Source: Ascoidea asiatica
Lineage: Eukaryota; Ascomycota; Saccharomycetes; Ascoideales; Ascoideaceae
Assembly: GCA_001600695.1 (NCBI GenBank)
Contig: BCKQ01000022.1
Coordinates: 169,281-197,826, forward strand
Length of the DNA: 28,546 nt
Reading direction: 5' to 3'
Shown: piece by piece, positions 1-10,588 of the stretch
How positions within the stretch are numbered: the stretch's first letter is position 1
Layout: the number at the start of each line of letters is the position of its first letter
The notes under the pieces: model-generated
The model's input: the letters and a program-made list of their open reading frames with translations, nothing else
Told to the model about the DNA's origin: nothing
The model's database searches: none
Position numbers and translations under genes: made by a program

Positions 1-363
1 TCTCTACTTTGTGTTCTTAGTTTTTTCATTCAAATAACTAGTTGGTACTTTTTTTTCTAGTTGGAAAAAACTCATATTATTTCTACATAAAAAATCAAAC
101 AAAAATAATTATTAGAAATTACAAATTTGACATTACTAAAATTATACCATATGTTAAAAAGTTCAAAGGAAAAAAAAAAAAATTTCAATGAAAAGCAGAA
201 ACAAAATACCAATGAAAGAATTTATCAGCTGGTTTTAAAAAGTTCATTACGCATACAAAATAGAGTATAAGGTAATAGAATAAAATAGAACATAATGAAT
301 TCTTTGCTTCTCAATTTTGGCACCTTACTAGTAATTGAATATTATAACTTTGAAGAACTTTTT
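1..363. other. AT-rich sequence without a recognised gene
   Basis: No open frame with a recognisable protein, tRNA or repeat array was seen here. The stretch is AT-rich and lies just downstream of the possible decayed minus-strand gene that starts at 364. Confidence 0.5.
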
Positions 364-1581
364 TTATGGTGTAAATGAAATACAAGTACCCAAAGTCATA
401 CCAACTGAAGCTGTGATACTATCAGAGGTATACAATTTTAAGTAGCCACTGATGATCTGACTAATACATCGAAACATAAGCGCCAGCTGAGTATTTACCT
501 TCAGTTAATATTTAAAAGTATTTTTCACATCCAGTGGCATTATGAGAAAATAAATTTCTTTCTTTAAATGTAGGGAATATAACATCTAATCAATCAGTCG
601 CTTTCAAAATTTCTGAAGATTCAATAAATCCTTCAACAAATATCTTGCAACCCACCAATAATATTAGTTTTTTTGAAAAAAAACGATAAGGTATAAGTGA
701 AAATAAGTAAAGCTGACTCACAATTAGAGAAATATTCATTTTCATATTCAAATAAATTACTTTGATATTAGAGGTATTATAAGTAAGATCGATTTGTTTC
801 AGCAGTTTCACAAGTTTTGGCGTCAGGAGAGCAAACTAGATCTGTTCTTTGGGCTAAAGATGAAATATTTTCAACTAATTCAACTTATTTATCAATAATA
901 ATATTTTGACTATCGAATAAAGAAATAAGATCATTAATTCTATAGAACAATAATAGTATCTCCTTTGATTTTTGCATCAAACTAATTGCCAATTGAAAAA
1001 GTTCTTTTATCATATATTATATTTTCTCGATAAGGGGTGTGCAGTATCCAAATAAATAGAAGTTTGTTTATTTAAAAAAAAAGGTCATTTATGTTTAACT
1101 TTTATATTCGTATCATATATGATTTCAATGAGTTCCTCGATGGTAATAGTTTGACATTTATTATAACTCATTTGGATCTTATTATTCGTTATCTAGGTAA
1201 TAAAAGACTAAAATAATAGAGAACTATATGGTATTTCATATAATATTTTATATCATATATAGCTCTACTGCTTATATAAACTGACACGAATTAATAAAAA
1301 GTTTTATACGTAAAAAGTTTAAAGTCCTATTATCATTTATTTTGATTTCAATTTCTTTATTCTTATCCTTTTCATCTTTTATTGTTCTTTATCATTTATA
1401 TTGCCTTTATCATTGCACTTTTGAATTGTTCTTTTACTTATGAATTCCTTTCTTTTTGCTTATTCTTTTTTTTTTCGAGTTTTGTTTGCATTTCATTTTT
1501 TTTATCTATAATAGAATCTGTTAAACTTTTATTGAGTTTATTTAAAAATATGCTTGAAATGATGTTTCTTCTGTCTTTGAA
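364..1581 (-). pseudogene. Possible decayed protein gene, family not recognised
   Basis: Several minus-strand segments read like coding sequence but are broken by stops and frame changes. One frame runs from 811 down to 422 with in-frame stops at 590-592 (TGA), 512-514 (TAA) and 461-463 (TAG). An overlapping frame continues to a stop at 364-366. A second frame, 1017 to 777, is interrupted only by a TAA at 885-887. Shorter pieces are 1171-1085, which begins with ATG, and 1581-1438, which is rich in Lys and Glu. Residue composition in 422-870 is balanced (Cys, Gly, Trp and His occur), unlike random AT-rich DNA. I could not assign a family. Runs of this length can occur by chance at about 20-25% GC, so the call is weak. 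The pieces may also belong to more than one relic. Confidence 0.3.
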
Positions 1582-1775
1582 TTATTACTTATTATTTATT
1601 GGAGCTAATCACTCTTTATATTTGAACTTGATTATTTTCTTATCTCCCTTGAAACATATCAAACTTTTACAACATATTCTCAAAAACAATCCCTTCTGTT
1701 AAAAAAAAGAACTGCTTTTTGAATTCAATAAAATTCTTTAAAAATATTATTCTTTTGAATAATACTGTATCCAAA

Positions 1776-2756
1776 TTAACTCAATTTTTTCTTTTCTTTT
1801 CTTTCATAAATTTTAATTTTTAATTCTTTTATTTCTTCTTCTTCTTGTAAAATTAATTTCTCAATTTCACTTAATTCTTTCTTATTTTTATTTCCTTCAA
1901 TATTTTCTTTTCCATTTTCATTTTCATTTTCAATATCATTTTCAATATCCGAGTTAAAGTCATTTATTTCACTAATATCATAAATTTCACTAATATCATT
2001 AATATCTTGAATTTCTTCAATATTTTCAATTTTTAAATTTTTTTTTATTTTTTTATTTTTATTAAAATTATAACTTGAATTAATTTCAATTTTAGATTTA
2101 ACTTCTTGTTCTTGAATTATATAATTAATTAATTCAATTTGTTTTTTTAAATCTTTTTTTAAAATTTTTAATTCTTTAATTTCTTTAATTAAGAATAAAT
2201 TTTTTTCATTAATTATATTTAAATGTTTTTTTAATCCATTATTTGGATAATTTTTATTTAATTTTAATAAAATTTTAATCATTTCATTAATTGTATTATA
2301 TTGAATTTCAATCTCTTCATTAGAAATTGAAGATGATAATAATGTAGATGATGAAGCAATTGAAACTAAAATTTTATTTAATTCTCTTAATTTATTGAAT
2401 AATTCTTTATTTGGATTATATTCATCTTTTAATAAAATTATTGAATTTTCTCTTTCTCTTTCAATATCTTTTTCTTTTTTTTTTAAGTTTTCGTTATCTT
2501 TTTCTGTTTCATCTACAGTTTTATTTCTATTCATTATTGAATCTCTAATTTTTAATGGATTTTCATTTTCATTTTGATCTTCATAATTAAGATTAACAAA
2601 TTTTATAATTCCTTCACCTACCTCTTTATCTCTATTTAAATTCAATTCATCTAAAATATTCATATTCCTCTCGTAGATAATACTTCCATCTTTTCTTTCT
2701 AAAATTTTCTTTTTTTCATCATATACTAAAAATGGTTTCCTTTTTAACTTTTTATG

Positions 2757-2807
<51 letters not shown>

Positions 2808-3047
2808 GTCATCGTGTGATTGATTCGACTGACTTGACTCATTATCATTATTTTCAAAACTTTCTTGATCTTCATCTACTCTATTTTCATTGAAATCAGT
2901 TATCAATGTTTCCATTCTTGTTTTTTTATTCAATGCATTTGTAAAAATCCCAGAAGATTTAAAATATAATGTAGATAATGATCTATTTGTTTTATTTGCT
3001 TTCTCTATCAATTCTTCAAATCTTTTAATATCCATTATGAAAATCAA
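1776..3047 (-). CDS. SPC34: DASH/Dam1 complex subunit Spc34-like
   Basis: This is the probable fungal kinetochore protein Spc34, one of the ten subunits of the DASH (Dam1) ring that couples kinetochores to spindle microtubules. The N-terminal segment STLYFKSSGIFTNAL (about residues 25-39) matches the hallmark start of the Spc34 family. A poly-Asn run follows (about 80-96). The C-terminal half is Lys/Glu-rich and predicted coiled coil, as expected for this helical complex. At 423 residues it is longer than the S. cerevisiae protein (about 295); the excess is Asn-, Glu- and Lys-rich insertions. Met5 (ATG at 3035) is an equally plausible start, because the family block begins soon after it. The gene stands alone: its 5' side faces the 3' end of a Rua1-like gene across a 390-base spacer. 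Confidence 0.75.
2761..2810 (-). repeat. ATT/AAT trinucleotide run coding poly-Asn in SPC34
   Basis: An uninterrupted ATT run on the plus strand reads as consecutive AAT codons in the SPC34 frame. Similar coding runs occur at 13453-13505 (GCG1), around 19310-19350 (the 439-residue gene) and 23392-23435 (the 868-residue gene). Confidence 0.9.
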
Positions 3048-3437
3048 TCAAATCCCAAACCAGCTTGATATAATTCAATATATATATATGAATAACAAGG
3101 TACTTCTTCTTATAATCTTCAAGTATTTCAATTCATTCTCTCAATTCTTTCAATTCTTTTCTGGGTTTATCAAAATTATTTTCAAATCAAAACATTGGCG
3201 TTGTTTACATTTTTTCGGTGCATTACGTAATCAGATGTAGTTTTGTTAACGTTACAAACCCCGTAGCAAGTAAATAAGTGATTTCAGTAACTTTCTTTAT
3301 ATTGCAGAAAGAAAATTATTTCAATGAACAACTTCAAAAGAATATTTATTGAACTAATTTTAAGGGTGAAGCGAAAGATATATAGAGAACATGAAAACGT
3401 TTATTCAATATTTGATGATAAACAGAAAAGGAATAGG
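3048..3437. promoter_or_regulatory. SPC34 upstream region with TTACGTAA palindrome
   Basis: This 390-base spacer lies between the SPC34 start and the 3' end of the Rua1-like gene. It contains a GC-richer patch near 3190-3275. The perfect 10-bp palindrome ATTACGTAAT (3222-3231) is a typical yeast bZIP (Yap/CRE-type) half-site pair. Its core GCATTACGTAA recurs at 5407-5417. No RNA gene was seen. Confidence 0.45.
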
Positions 3438-4871
3438 TTAGTCTTCTTCTTTTATGACCTTTAGTTTTGTAGATTTATCTTCAAAAATTTTCAATAATTC
3501 CTTATGGAAATTTACTTTACATTCTTTTATTATTTCCTGATTAGAAGTTATTTTAAATTCTTGATTTTTTTTTACATTTATATNTTGTGTCATTTCTTTT
3601 GCTAATTTCAAAGCAACATTTTCAGAAAGTTTTATTTTTTTCTTAAATATTTNATTTTCATCAATTGAAATTTTTCGTTTTTTACAATTTATATCTTGAT
3701 TAAATTTATTTTTAATTAAATCCATTTTTTTCTTTGGTATACACCAATCAATATCCCAATTATTTATATTATCATGATGATTTTCCATATAATGTTTAAA
3801 ATATAAAAAAAATTCACTTTTACCAAATTTATTAACATCTAAAATTAAAATTGTTGAATTACAATTTTTTGCTGGACAATCACAATACCAAGAAAATGAA
3901 CCTTTAGATTGATCATATGGTGATGAAGATATATTTTCAAGAATTCTAATATTTATTGGTAATTTAACTTTTTCATTATATCCTCCAATACCATGATTAA
4001 ATTTAATATGATTATTATAAGTTAAAAATTTTTGATTTGAATTATTTAAGAAAATATCTTGAAAATCCAAATGAAAATTATATGAATTTTTACAAATATT
4101 ATTATTATAATTTAAAAGTTTATAAAAATTATTATTATCTAATCTCATACATATTAACCATTTATCATTTGGACAATAAGGACATAAACTTTGAATTGAT
4201 AAAAAATTTGAAAAAATAGAATCAATATGAATTCTTTTAAAAATTGAAAGAAAATAATGATTTGAATAATTTCTATTTGATTGTAAATAAATAAAACTAT
4301 TTTGATAATTTAAAGCTTTTAATTGTTCATTAAAAGTTAAAGAATTTTTAAAATCAGATAAATTTTTAAAATTTTTAACTTTTTTTGCAATTGATAAATA
4401 TTTATTAATTTTTAAATTTTTTATTCTTAAATTATTAAATAAATTAATTATATATTCAGAAGTAAAATCAAAATAATTAAGTTTATTTTTTTCATAATTT
4501 AAAAAACATAATTTAGATAATAATGAATTTTTTTTAAAATTTTGATTTCCATTTCTTAATTTTTTTTGTTTTTCATTTATGTAAATATCTGGAGTTATAG
4601 AAAAAAGATGATTAATACTTTTGGAAATTCTAATGTAATGATTTAAAGGTAAATGATTTTCAAATTCAGATTTTGTATTTATAGGTTCTTTTAAATTTGA
4701 ATTTGAATTTGAATTTGAATTTGAATTTGAATTTGAATCAGAAGGAGTATTTAAAATAAATGTAATACTAAATTTATCAATTGATTTTTCTTCATATTTT
4801 TTTAATTTTTCAATAAGTATATTTAAACATGATATATCTTTTATATACATATACTTAACTTCCTCACTCAT
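3438..4871 (-). CDS. Rua1-like zinc-finger protein, copy 1
   Basis: A 477-residue protein with a C-terminal double zinc-finger region resembling the Rua1 C-terminal domain of fungal transcription regulators. First finger: CPYC (C230, C233) with H288 and H293. Second finger: C330/C332, C337, H360 and H365, with the block GKSEFFLYFKH and a closing DWC near 375-377. The N-terminal half has a Ser-Asn dipeptide run (about 45-59) and is Asn/Lys-rich with no recognised domain. The tail after about 385 is Lys-rich and could hold a nuclear localisation signal. A paralog with identical second-finger spacing lies at the right edge of the window. A role in transcription is inferred from the family only; targets are unknown. 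Two codons contain N. The start ATG lies just before the (SN)n region, with AT-rich DNA upstream. Confidence 0.7.
   Translation of the reverse strand: MSEEVKYMYIKDISCLNILIEKLKKYEEKSIDKFSITFILNTPSDSNSNSNSNSNSNSNLKEPINTKSEFENHLPLNHYIRISKSINHLFSITPDIYINEKQKKLRNGNQNFKKNSLLSKLCFLNYEKNKLNYFDFTSEYIINLFNNLRIKNLKINKYLSIAKKVKNFKNLSDFKNSLTFNEQLKALNYQNSFIYLQSNRNYSNHYFLSIFKRIHIDSIFSNFLSIQSLCPYCPNDKWLICMRLDNNNFYKLLNYNNNICKNSYNFHLDFQDIFLNNSNQKFLTYNNHIKFNHGIGGYNEKVKLPINIRILENISSSPYDQSKGSFSWYCDCPAKNCNSTILILDVNKFGKSEFFLYFKHYMENHHDNINNWDIDWCIPKKKMDLIKNKFNQDINCKKRKISIDENXIFKKKIKLSENVALKLAKEMTQXINVKKNQEFKITSNQEIIKECKVNFHKELLKIFEDKSTKLKVIKEED
4694..4738 (-). repeat. Hexanucleotide repeat coding (Ser-Asn)n
   Basis: About seven copies of TTTGAA on the plus strand read as alternating Ser and Asn codons in the Rua1-like gene. 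This is a likely length-variable site. Confidence 0.85.
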
Positions 4872-6029
4872 TTTTTATAATATTTTATAAATATTCTAAA
4901 AATATTTTTGAATTTTAAAAATAAGCAATGATTTCTTCTTTTTAATTGAGATGAAATTTTTTAATTATAAAGCAAAAATAATTATGATCATTGTTATGAA
5001 TTATAATAATGATAATCAAAATTGAAANAAGTATATTATTGAAAGTGAAATATTCAGTTATTTTGGTTAAACATTAGTAAAAGATCAGTGCTTTATTCTC
5101 AAAAGAGGAAATGTAAAGATTGAATTATTGTCATATAAAGCAAAGCATATTGATTANATCACCTTAAAGGAAAACATAAGAGAGAGAGAGATATAAATAA
5201 AGTTCCTACACTGCTTGAAGCACAAAAGAAGCTTACCTTTCATTCACCAACTGCACCAACTGCACCATTGGCACCATCTTTTCCATCATCTTTCTAACCA
5301 TCTTTCTAACCATCTTTCTAACTATCTTCTTCTTCTTCTTTCAAATCAAAACAAACAAAGAAACAAACAAATCTCGATAACCTGCAAGGTCAAACAGCTG
5401 AGTCACGCATTACGTAAGCAGTGCTCTGCTTGAGTCCAGGTTTGCGGTGCTTCTTTGCTTTGACATAATTNCCTCTTTGGGAATCTCCAAGCGTGTTTTC
5501 CAAACAACCTCTGATTGGTCCATGTTTGCCGCACCCTCGGCAGCAACCTGCCGATTTCAACTTCTGCAGGCCTCGAGAAGAGTTCGAGAAAACAAGCGCA
5601 GTAACAGCAAAATAAATGAAGAAATAAATGAAGAAAAGAAGAAGAAAAGAAGAAATAAAAGAATGCTTCGAGGAATTATGAATTATCTCTCTTCACTAAG
5701 AAATAATAAATACTCCAGAAAAATTCAAGAAGTTTTATAAATCAAGTAAATATTTAATCCATATTCTATAGTAGATAGTTTGATCTAACCTAAATCTTTC
5801 AAGTCTCTCAAGTTATTATTAATCATTCTGCTTCAATATTCCTAAAGCTCTTTATGAGTTCATTTCATTTTATAAAATTAAAGTTTTTAACCTATATTGA
5901 TATTTTAACCTTCTTTTTAAAAGGAAAAATTATTTTTCAAACTGTATTTTTTATTTTTTTGTTATATTTGCTCTTTATTTGAAATCACATTTACTTAACT
6001 TAACTTAAATTTGAATTTGAATATGAATA

Positions 6030-6068
<39 letters not shown>

Positions 6069-6253
6069 ATGTTTTTCTTTATTTTATTTACTTTAAAGAT
6101 CTTTTAAATTAAATTTGTTTGAAACCACTATAATATTAAAATAATAATGAATACCCCTTGTTTTATTTGAATAGATATAAAAAATTATAAAAAATTTCAA
6201 TATATACACTATATTTAATATCAAAAAAATATCAAAAAAATATCAAAAAAAAA
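4872..6253. promoter_or_regulatory. Divergent promoter region between Rua1-like gene and PQ-loop gene
   Basis: This 1.4 kb region separates two divergent genes. Most of it is AT-rich, but about 5215-5620 is GC-richer. Within that block, three copies of a CATCTTTCTAAC-like unit lie near 5287-5325, a perfect Gcn4-type TGAGTCA at 5399-5405, and a TTACGTAA bZIP site at 5410-5417, four bases apart. An (AT)n run follows at 6033-6066. A single CCCCT stress-element-like core sits at 6154-6158, about 95 bases before the PQ-loop start codon. The leader just before that ATG is A-rich with three ATATC-A7 units. Confidence 0.5.
6033..6066. repeat. (AT)n dinucleotide run
   Basis: An uninterrupted run of alternating A and T, about 17 units, lies in the promoter of the PQ-loop gene. 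Confidence 0.95.
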
Positions 6254-7171
6254 ATGGCTGATGATTCAAATAAATCTCCTGCTGTTAATGTTTTAGCTAC
6301 AATAGGTACTGTTTGTTGGTGTATACAATTAATACCACAAATTATTTTTAATTATAAACGTAAAAATTGTGAAGGTTTTCCACCAATAATGATGTTNNTT
6401 TGGGCTGCTTCTGGTATACCATTTTCAGCATATTTCTTTATCATCAATGGTTCAATTCCAATAAAAGTTCAACCTGAAATTTTTTCATTTTTTTGTTCAA
6501 TTTCTTTTATTCAAGCTTTATATTATCCTCCAGTTTCTTTAAAAATTAAAAAAATTATAATAATTGTAATTTCATTTATTTCAATAGCTGCAATTTCTGA
6601 ATCTTTATTAATTATATATTTAACTCCATTATATGAAAATGGTATAACTTGGCCAGCTTTATTAATTGGAATTATAGCTTCTATAGCTTTAGCTCTAGGT
6701 TTAATACCACCATATTTCGAATTATCAAAAAGAAATGGTAAAGTTATTGGTATAAATTTTATATTCTTAGGTATTGATTGTTNTGGTGCTATATTCTCAA
6801 TTTTATCAATTATTGTTGGTAGTATGGATATTATGAGTATTGTTTTATATTCTATAGTTGCAGCTTTAGAAATTGGTATTTTTATTTCTCATATTATTTG
6901 GTGTTTACGTTTTAAATGGTTTAATAAAGATTATTCTTCTTCTTCTTCTTCTTTAACATCCTCTTTAAATAATGATGAAGAAAGATCAATAGGTGATGAT
7001 CCAAATATTATAAATAATCCCATTACAAATATAAAGTCAAATTCAAGTTCACATTCAATTTCAAATATAAATATAAATACAAATACAGATACAAATATAA
7101 ATATAAATATAGATAAAGACTATATAACTGAAAAAGAATCTCCAGCTTCTAAATCAGATATTCTACAATAA
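6254..7171 (+). CDS. PQ-loop repeat membrane protein
   Basis: A 305-residue protein with about seven hydrophobic segments and two PQ-loop-type repeats, the fold of lysosomal/vacuolar amino-acid exporters (cystinosin, Ypq proteins) and SWEET-like transporters. The first repeat is canonical, with P28-Q29 in CIQLIPQIIFNYKRK followed by a conserved GFPPIMM segment. In the second repeat the dipeptide is Pro-Pro (152-153, GLIPPYFE). The layout resembles a fungal PQ-loop family common in filamentous species rather than the Ypq1-3 vacuolar exporters. Substrate and membrane are not known. The tail (about 227-305) is Ser-rich, then Asn/Ile-rich, and probably cytosolic and disordered. The start is well set by A-rich leader sequence right before the ATG. 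Three N bases affect two codons near residues 48-49 and one near 177. Confidence 0.8.
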   Translation: MADDSNKSPAVNVLATIGTVCWCIQLIPQIIFNYKRKNCEGFPPIMMXXWAASGIPFSAYFFIINGSIPIKVQPEIFSFFCSISFIQALYYPPVSLKIKKIIIIVISFISIAAISESLLIIYLTPLYENGITWPALLIGIIASIALALGLIPPYFELSKRNGKVIGINFIFLGIDCXGAIFSILSIIVGSMDIMSIVLYSIVAALEIGIFISHIIWCLRFKWFNKDYSSSSSSLTSSLNNDEERSIGDDPNIINNPITNIKSNSSSHSISNININTNTDTNININIDKDYITEKESPASKSDILQ

Positions 7172-7960
7172 TCACTCTCTTTCTCTCTCTAAAACGTTTA
7201 TTCACATTTTCTTTCATATATAGTTTTCATTATAATAATTTTTATTATCTCTTTTTCAAAATATTATCATCGAATACCTAATCTATACAATTCNAATTGT
7301 AATTTATTAAATAATTATAACATCTATTAAACAAAAAAACAAGAATATTATTCATTCTTTATAATATAAATTCATATTAAATTCAAATGAAAATCTAAAA
7401 AAACTAGATATAACTTGAATAATGCAAAAAAATTAAAACTAAAATTAAAATTTAAAATTTAAAATAAAAATATGAAAACCCAATTTATTTCAATCTGAAA
7501 AAAAAGATTTAGATAAAAAAAATTTAAACCCCAGCAAATACTGTAAAGAAACTTATACCGTACAGATTAAAACTTATAGCTTTCAGCTTATAACTTATAA
7601 CTTATAACTTATAACTTATAACTTTCAATTGTCTTAAAGTATGAAGCAAACTAAAAACAATAAACAACTTAAAATATAAAGATAAACCAATAGAAATAAA
7701 TAGAAATAAAAATTAAAAATTAAAAATTAAAAAAGTAATTAACTTTATGCTAAATGCAACAATCAACAAAAAAATTAGTGTAAGTTAAATATATAATAAA
7801 AGAAAAATAATGATAATTTGATATACTGTAGTAATTAATGATTAGTTATGATTAGTTAATAATAATTATTGTTAATAAGTAGTATTAATATAATTAATAA
7901 TGAAAAAATAAAGAAATAAAATGAAAAGCAAAAATGTTTATGAAAATAATTTATTCATGT
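7172..7960. other. Convergent 3' spacer between PQ-loop gene and NHA1
   Basis: A 789-base AT-rich spacer between two convergent genes. It holds a 7-bp tandem array (ATAACTT, about five copies, 7587-7623) and many A/T tracts of the kind used for yeast 3'-end formation. No gene, tRNA or hairpin terminator was recognised. Confidence 0.6.
7587..7623. repeat. 7-bp tandem repeat (ATAACTT)n
   Basis: About five perfect consecutive copies occur in the convergent intergenic spacer. Confidence 0.9.
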
Positions 7961-10588
7961 TTATTTTGTTTGAGGAAGTTCTTCTTCNTCATCATCATCT
8001 CTTGGCAGACCACCACTTAAGCCTAAAGCTGCTAATCTTCTTTTCTTTTCATGTTCAGTTTCTTCATTTCCACTAAAATCTTCTTCACTTTCATCTANAC
8101 TTCCTTCTTCACTTTCTTCATCAGAATCTTCATCAGAGTCTAAATCACTATTAACATCTTCATTTTCAGTACATGATTGTGATTGCAGTGGTGTTAATGG
8201 AATTGGTTTATTCTCGGAATTGNTATTAGTATTGATATTAGTATTGATATTAGGATTAATCTTAGGATTAGAATTTGAAGTTGGAGAAGATACATTAGAT
8301 TTTCCAGTATTTGTCTTAATTCCAACAACTTGTAGTGCTTTTTCTGTTAACCCACCAATTATAGAATTTCCTCTTTGTCTTGTTGCAAAAGCTGCAGCTC
8401 TTTCAGTATCTTCTAATTCATGTTCATGGAATTTGAATCTTCTAATAATTTCACCTTCAATATTTTCAAAAATTAATTCATCATCAACTCTATATGCATA
8501 AACTTTATGTTTACCACTTGTTGAAGTTTCTGAAGTAACATGATTTAATTTTTCTGTTAATTTTTTTGTATATTTATTTGAATCTTTGATTGAATCTTCT
8601 TTTTCTTTACCATTTTGAGAATTTGAAGATCTAATTGAAGTTAAAGATAAGAAACGTTTAAGTTTATCATTTTTATCCTTTTCAGAACCTTTTAATATAG
8701 CTTCAGTCATAACTTCACCGGTTGAATCTTCTAAAATTATTTTATTGCCTTCTTGATAAACTGTATCACCATGTTTTGATGGTGGAATTATTTCATTTGC
8801 AGAATTCATTGAATGATTTTCATATGCTTGTTTTTCAAGATCAATATCAATTGAAGGTTTATTTGTCATTGTAGTTGTAGTACTAGAAACAAGTTGATCA
8901 GTTTGAATGTTATCTTGATTTGAAATATCTAATTTATCTTGATTATTTGGATTGNATTGATCTAATTTATCTCTATTATTAGCACCAAGATCAAGTTGAG
9001 TCGATATTGGTCTTGCTCTTTTTGTTCCATTTTCTTTTCTTGATTTTCTACCTCTTTTTCTTCTTTGCATTCCNCCAGCTGGTTTTGCAGGTATACCACT
9101 TGTTTCAACGGTTGAAGCTCTTTTCATATTTTCTGGAGCTTTTGTATCAACTCTATGTAAAGAAAATGAACGACCATTTTTATCAAGTCTTGGTAAACGA
9201 TTAATCCATGATTGCCCATTACCATCAGTTGTAACATTAGTCATAGTAATTGACATTGCATTAAGATGACGACCTAAAGTTAAAACAGCAACAGAAGAAC
9301 CATGAATAACAATTGAAGTTACAATTATAAAACAAACAATTGGCCAAATACAAGCAATAACTTGATAATGTTTTGAACCTTTTACAGGTAAAATAGCTAA
9401 TGGAGTACCTTCTTCAGTAATATCATTTTCTAATTCACTTCTTGCTAAAATTGCAGCAAATACAGCACCAACACCAATTGGACCAAAATGTCCACAAAAT
9501 AAAGCTTCTCTCCAAGTTTTAATATCAGGTATTATTGGTTTTATAGCTAAAACAGTTGGAATTCTTCTTAAAAATACAATAACTACAGCAATAATTATTA
9601 ATCTCCAAATATCAGTACCAATTTCAGAATTATTAAATTGAGTCCAAGGTATAATTGCACCAAAATAAACAAAATAAGCTAAATTTAATAATAAATCAAT
9701 TACAGTTGAAACATGAGATTCTTCAGTTCTTTGAGCAAACCAACCATCCCAAGCAAAAGCAGAACCAGCTGCAAAACATGCTAATAAATCATCAATACCT
9801 AAAATACTACCAAAACCAATAGTCATTAAAGCTAAAATTATATAAAATGCTAAGAAAGATTCTCTGTCAATTAATTGATGTTTTTCAGCAAATTTTATTG
9901 AAATTCTACCACAATAACCAATTACTGCACCAAATATTGCACCAAATACACATTCATATAAAACAGAAATTGAAATCCAATGTGATATAATTTTACCAGG
10001 ATGACCACTATAAATTATGAGATATAAAGATAAATAAACAAAAGGAAAAGCTAAACCATCATTACAACCAGATTCTGCAGATAATAAATTTCTTAAATGA
10101 CCTGGAACTCTTTGAGCAAATTTACCTTTACCTACAACAGCTGCAGATAAAACAGGATCAGTTGCAGTTGTACAAGCAGAAACTAATAAACTTTCAGGAA
10201 AATCTAAACCTGGAATTATAGCCCAAAGAAATAAACCAACAAGTAACCAAGCTATAGTCATTACAACAAATAAAAGTAAAGAAACTGAAAACCAATGTTT
10301 TTTCATATATTTTTTTGGTAATTCAACAGCAACTGCAAAAATTTGTACAGCTAATACAACTCTTGATAATTCTAAAGTTATATAATCTGAATTACCCCAA
10401 GTTATTGGAGAAAACCAATTTAAAGCATGAGGACCAACAATTAAACCAAAAATTGTAGCTACAGTTGCTTCACCTATATATAATTTTTCTTTAACAAATA
10501 AAGATATTAATGAAAATGAACAACTAAATACTGCAATTACAGCATAAGCTACATGAGCTTTAGTTACAAATAAATGTTCCCAAACCAT
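7961..10588 (-). CDS. NHA1: Plasma-membrane Na+(K+)/H+ antiporter Nha1
   Basis: A fungal Nha1/Sod2-type cation/proton antiporter, which exports Na+ and K+ in exchange for H+ at the plasma membrane and so supports salt tolerance and pH balance. About twelve membrane segments occupy residues 10-440. Diagnostic motifs are [12 protein letters not shown] (about 141-152), ESGCNDG (172-178) and GIDDLLA (264-270), which carries the adjacent aspartates D266-D267 matching the functionally essential pair of yeast antiporters. Right after the last membrane segment is the conserved C1-type motif ([20 protein letters not shown], about 462-481). The remaining 400-residue cytosolic tail includes the conserved [19 protein letters not shown] block and an acidic end. 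At 875 residues the length fits this family. The start [16 protein letters not shown] matches the usual family N-terminus. Four N bases lie in the tail. Confidence 0.95.
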   Translation of the reverse strand: MVWEHLFVTKAHVAYAVIAVFSCSFSLISLFVKEKLYIGEATVATIFGLIVGPHALNWFSPITWGNSDYITLELSRVVLAVQIFAVAVELPKKYMKKHWFSVSLLLFVVMTIAWLLVGLFLWAIIPGLDFPESLLVSACTTATDPVLSAAVVGKGKFAQRVPGHLRNLLSAESGCNDGLAFPFVYLSLYLIIYSGHPGKIISHWISISVLYECVFGAIFGAVIGYCGRISIKFAEKHQLIDRESFLAFYIILALMTIGFGSILGIDDLLACFAAGSAFAWDGWFAQRTEESHVSTVIDLLLNLAYFVYFGAIIPWTQFNNSEIGTDIWRLIIIAVVIVFLRRIPTVLAIKPIIPDIKTWREALFCGHFGPIGVGAVFAAILARSELENDITEEGTPLAILPVKGSKHYQVIACIWPIVCFIIVTSIVIHGSSVAVLTLGRHLNAMSITMTNVTTDGNGQSWINRLPRLDKNGRSFSLHRVDTKAPENMKRASTVETSGIPAKPAXGMQRRKRGRKSRKENGTKRARPISTQLDLGANNRDKLDQXNPNNQDKLDISNQDNIQTDQLVSSTTTTMTNKPSIDIDLEKQAYENHSMNSANEIIPPSKHGDTVYQEGNKIILEDSTGEVMTEAILKGSEKDKNDKLKRFLSLTSIRSSNSQNGKEKEDSIKDSNKYTKKLTEKLNHVTSETSTSGKHKVYAYRVDDELIFENIEGEIIRRFKFHEHELEDTERAAAFATRQRGNSIIGGLTEKALQVVGIKTNTGKSNVSSPTSNSNPKINPNINTNINTNXNSENKPIPLTPLQSQSCTENEDVNSDLDSDEDSDEESEEGSXDESEEDFSGNEETEHEKKRRLAALGLSGGLPRDDDXEEELPQTK

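Noticed and set aside
1382-1702. Plus-strand open frame of 106 codons, very hydrophobic
   Set aside because: Composition is what T-rich DNA gives in any frame (Phe, Leu, Ile, Ser), no conserved motif, and the minus strand here looks more coding-like.
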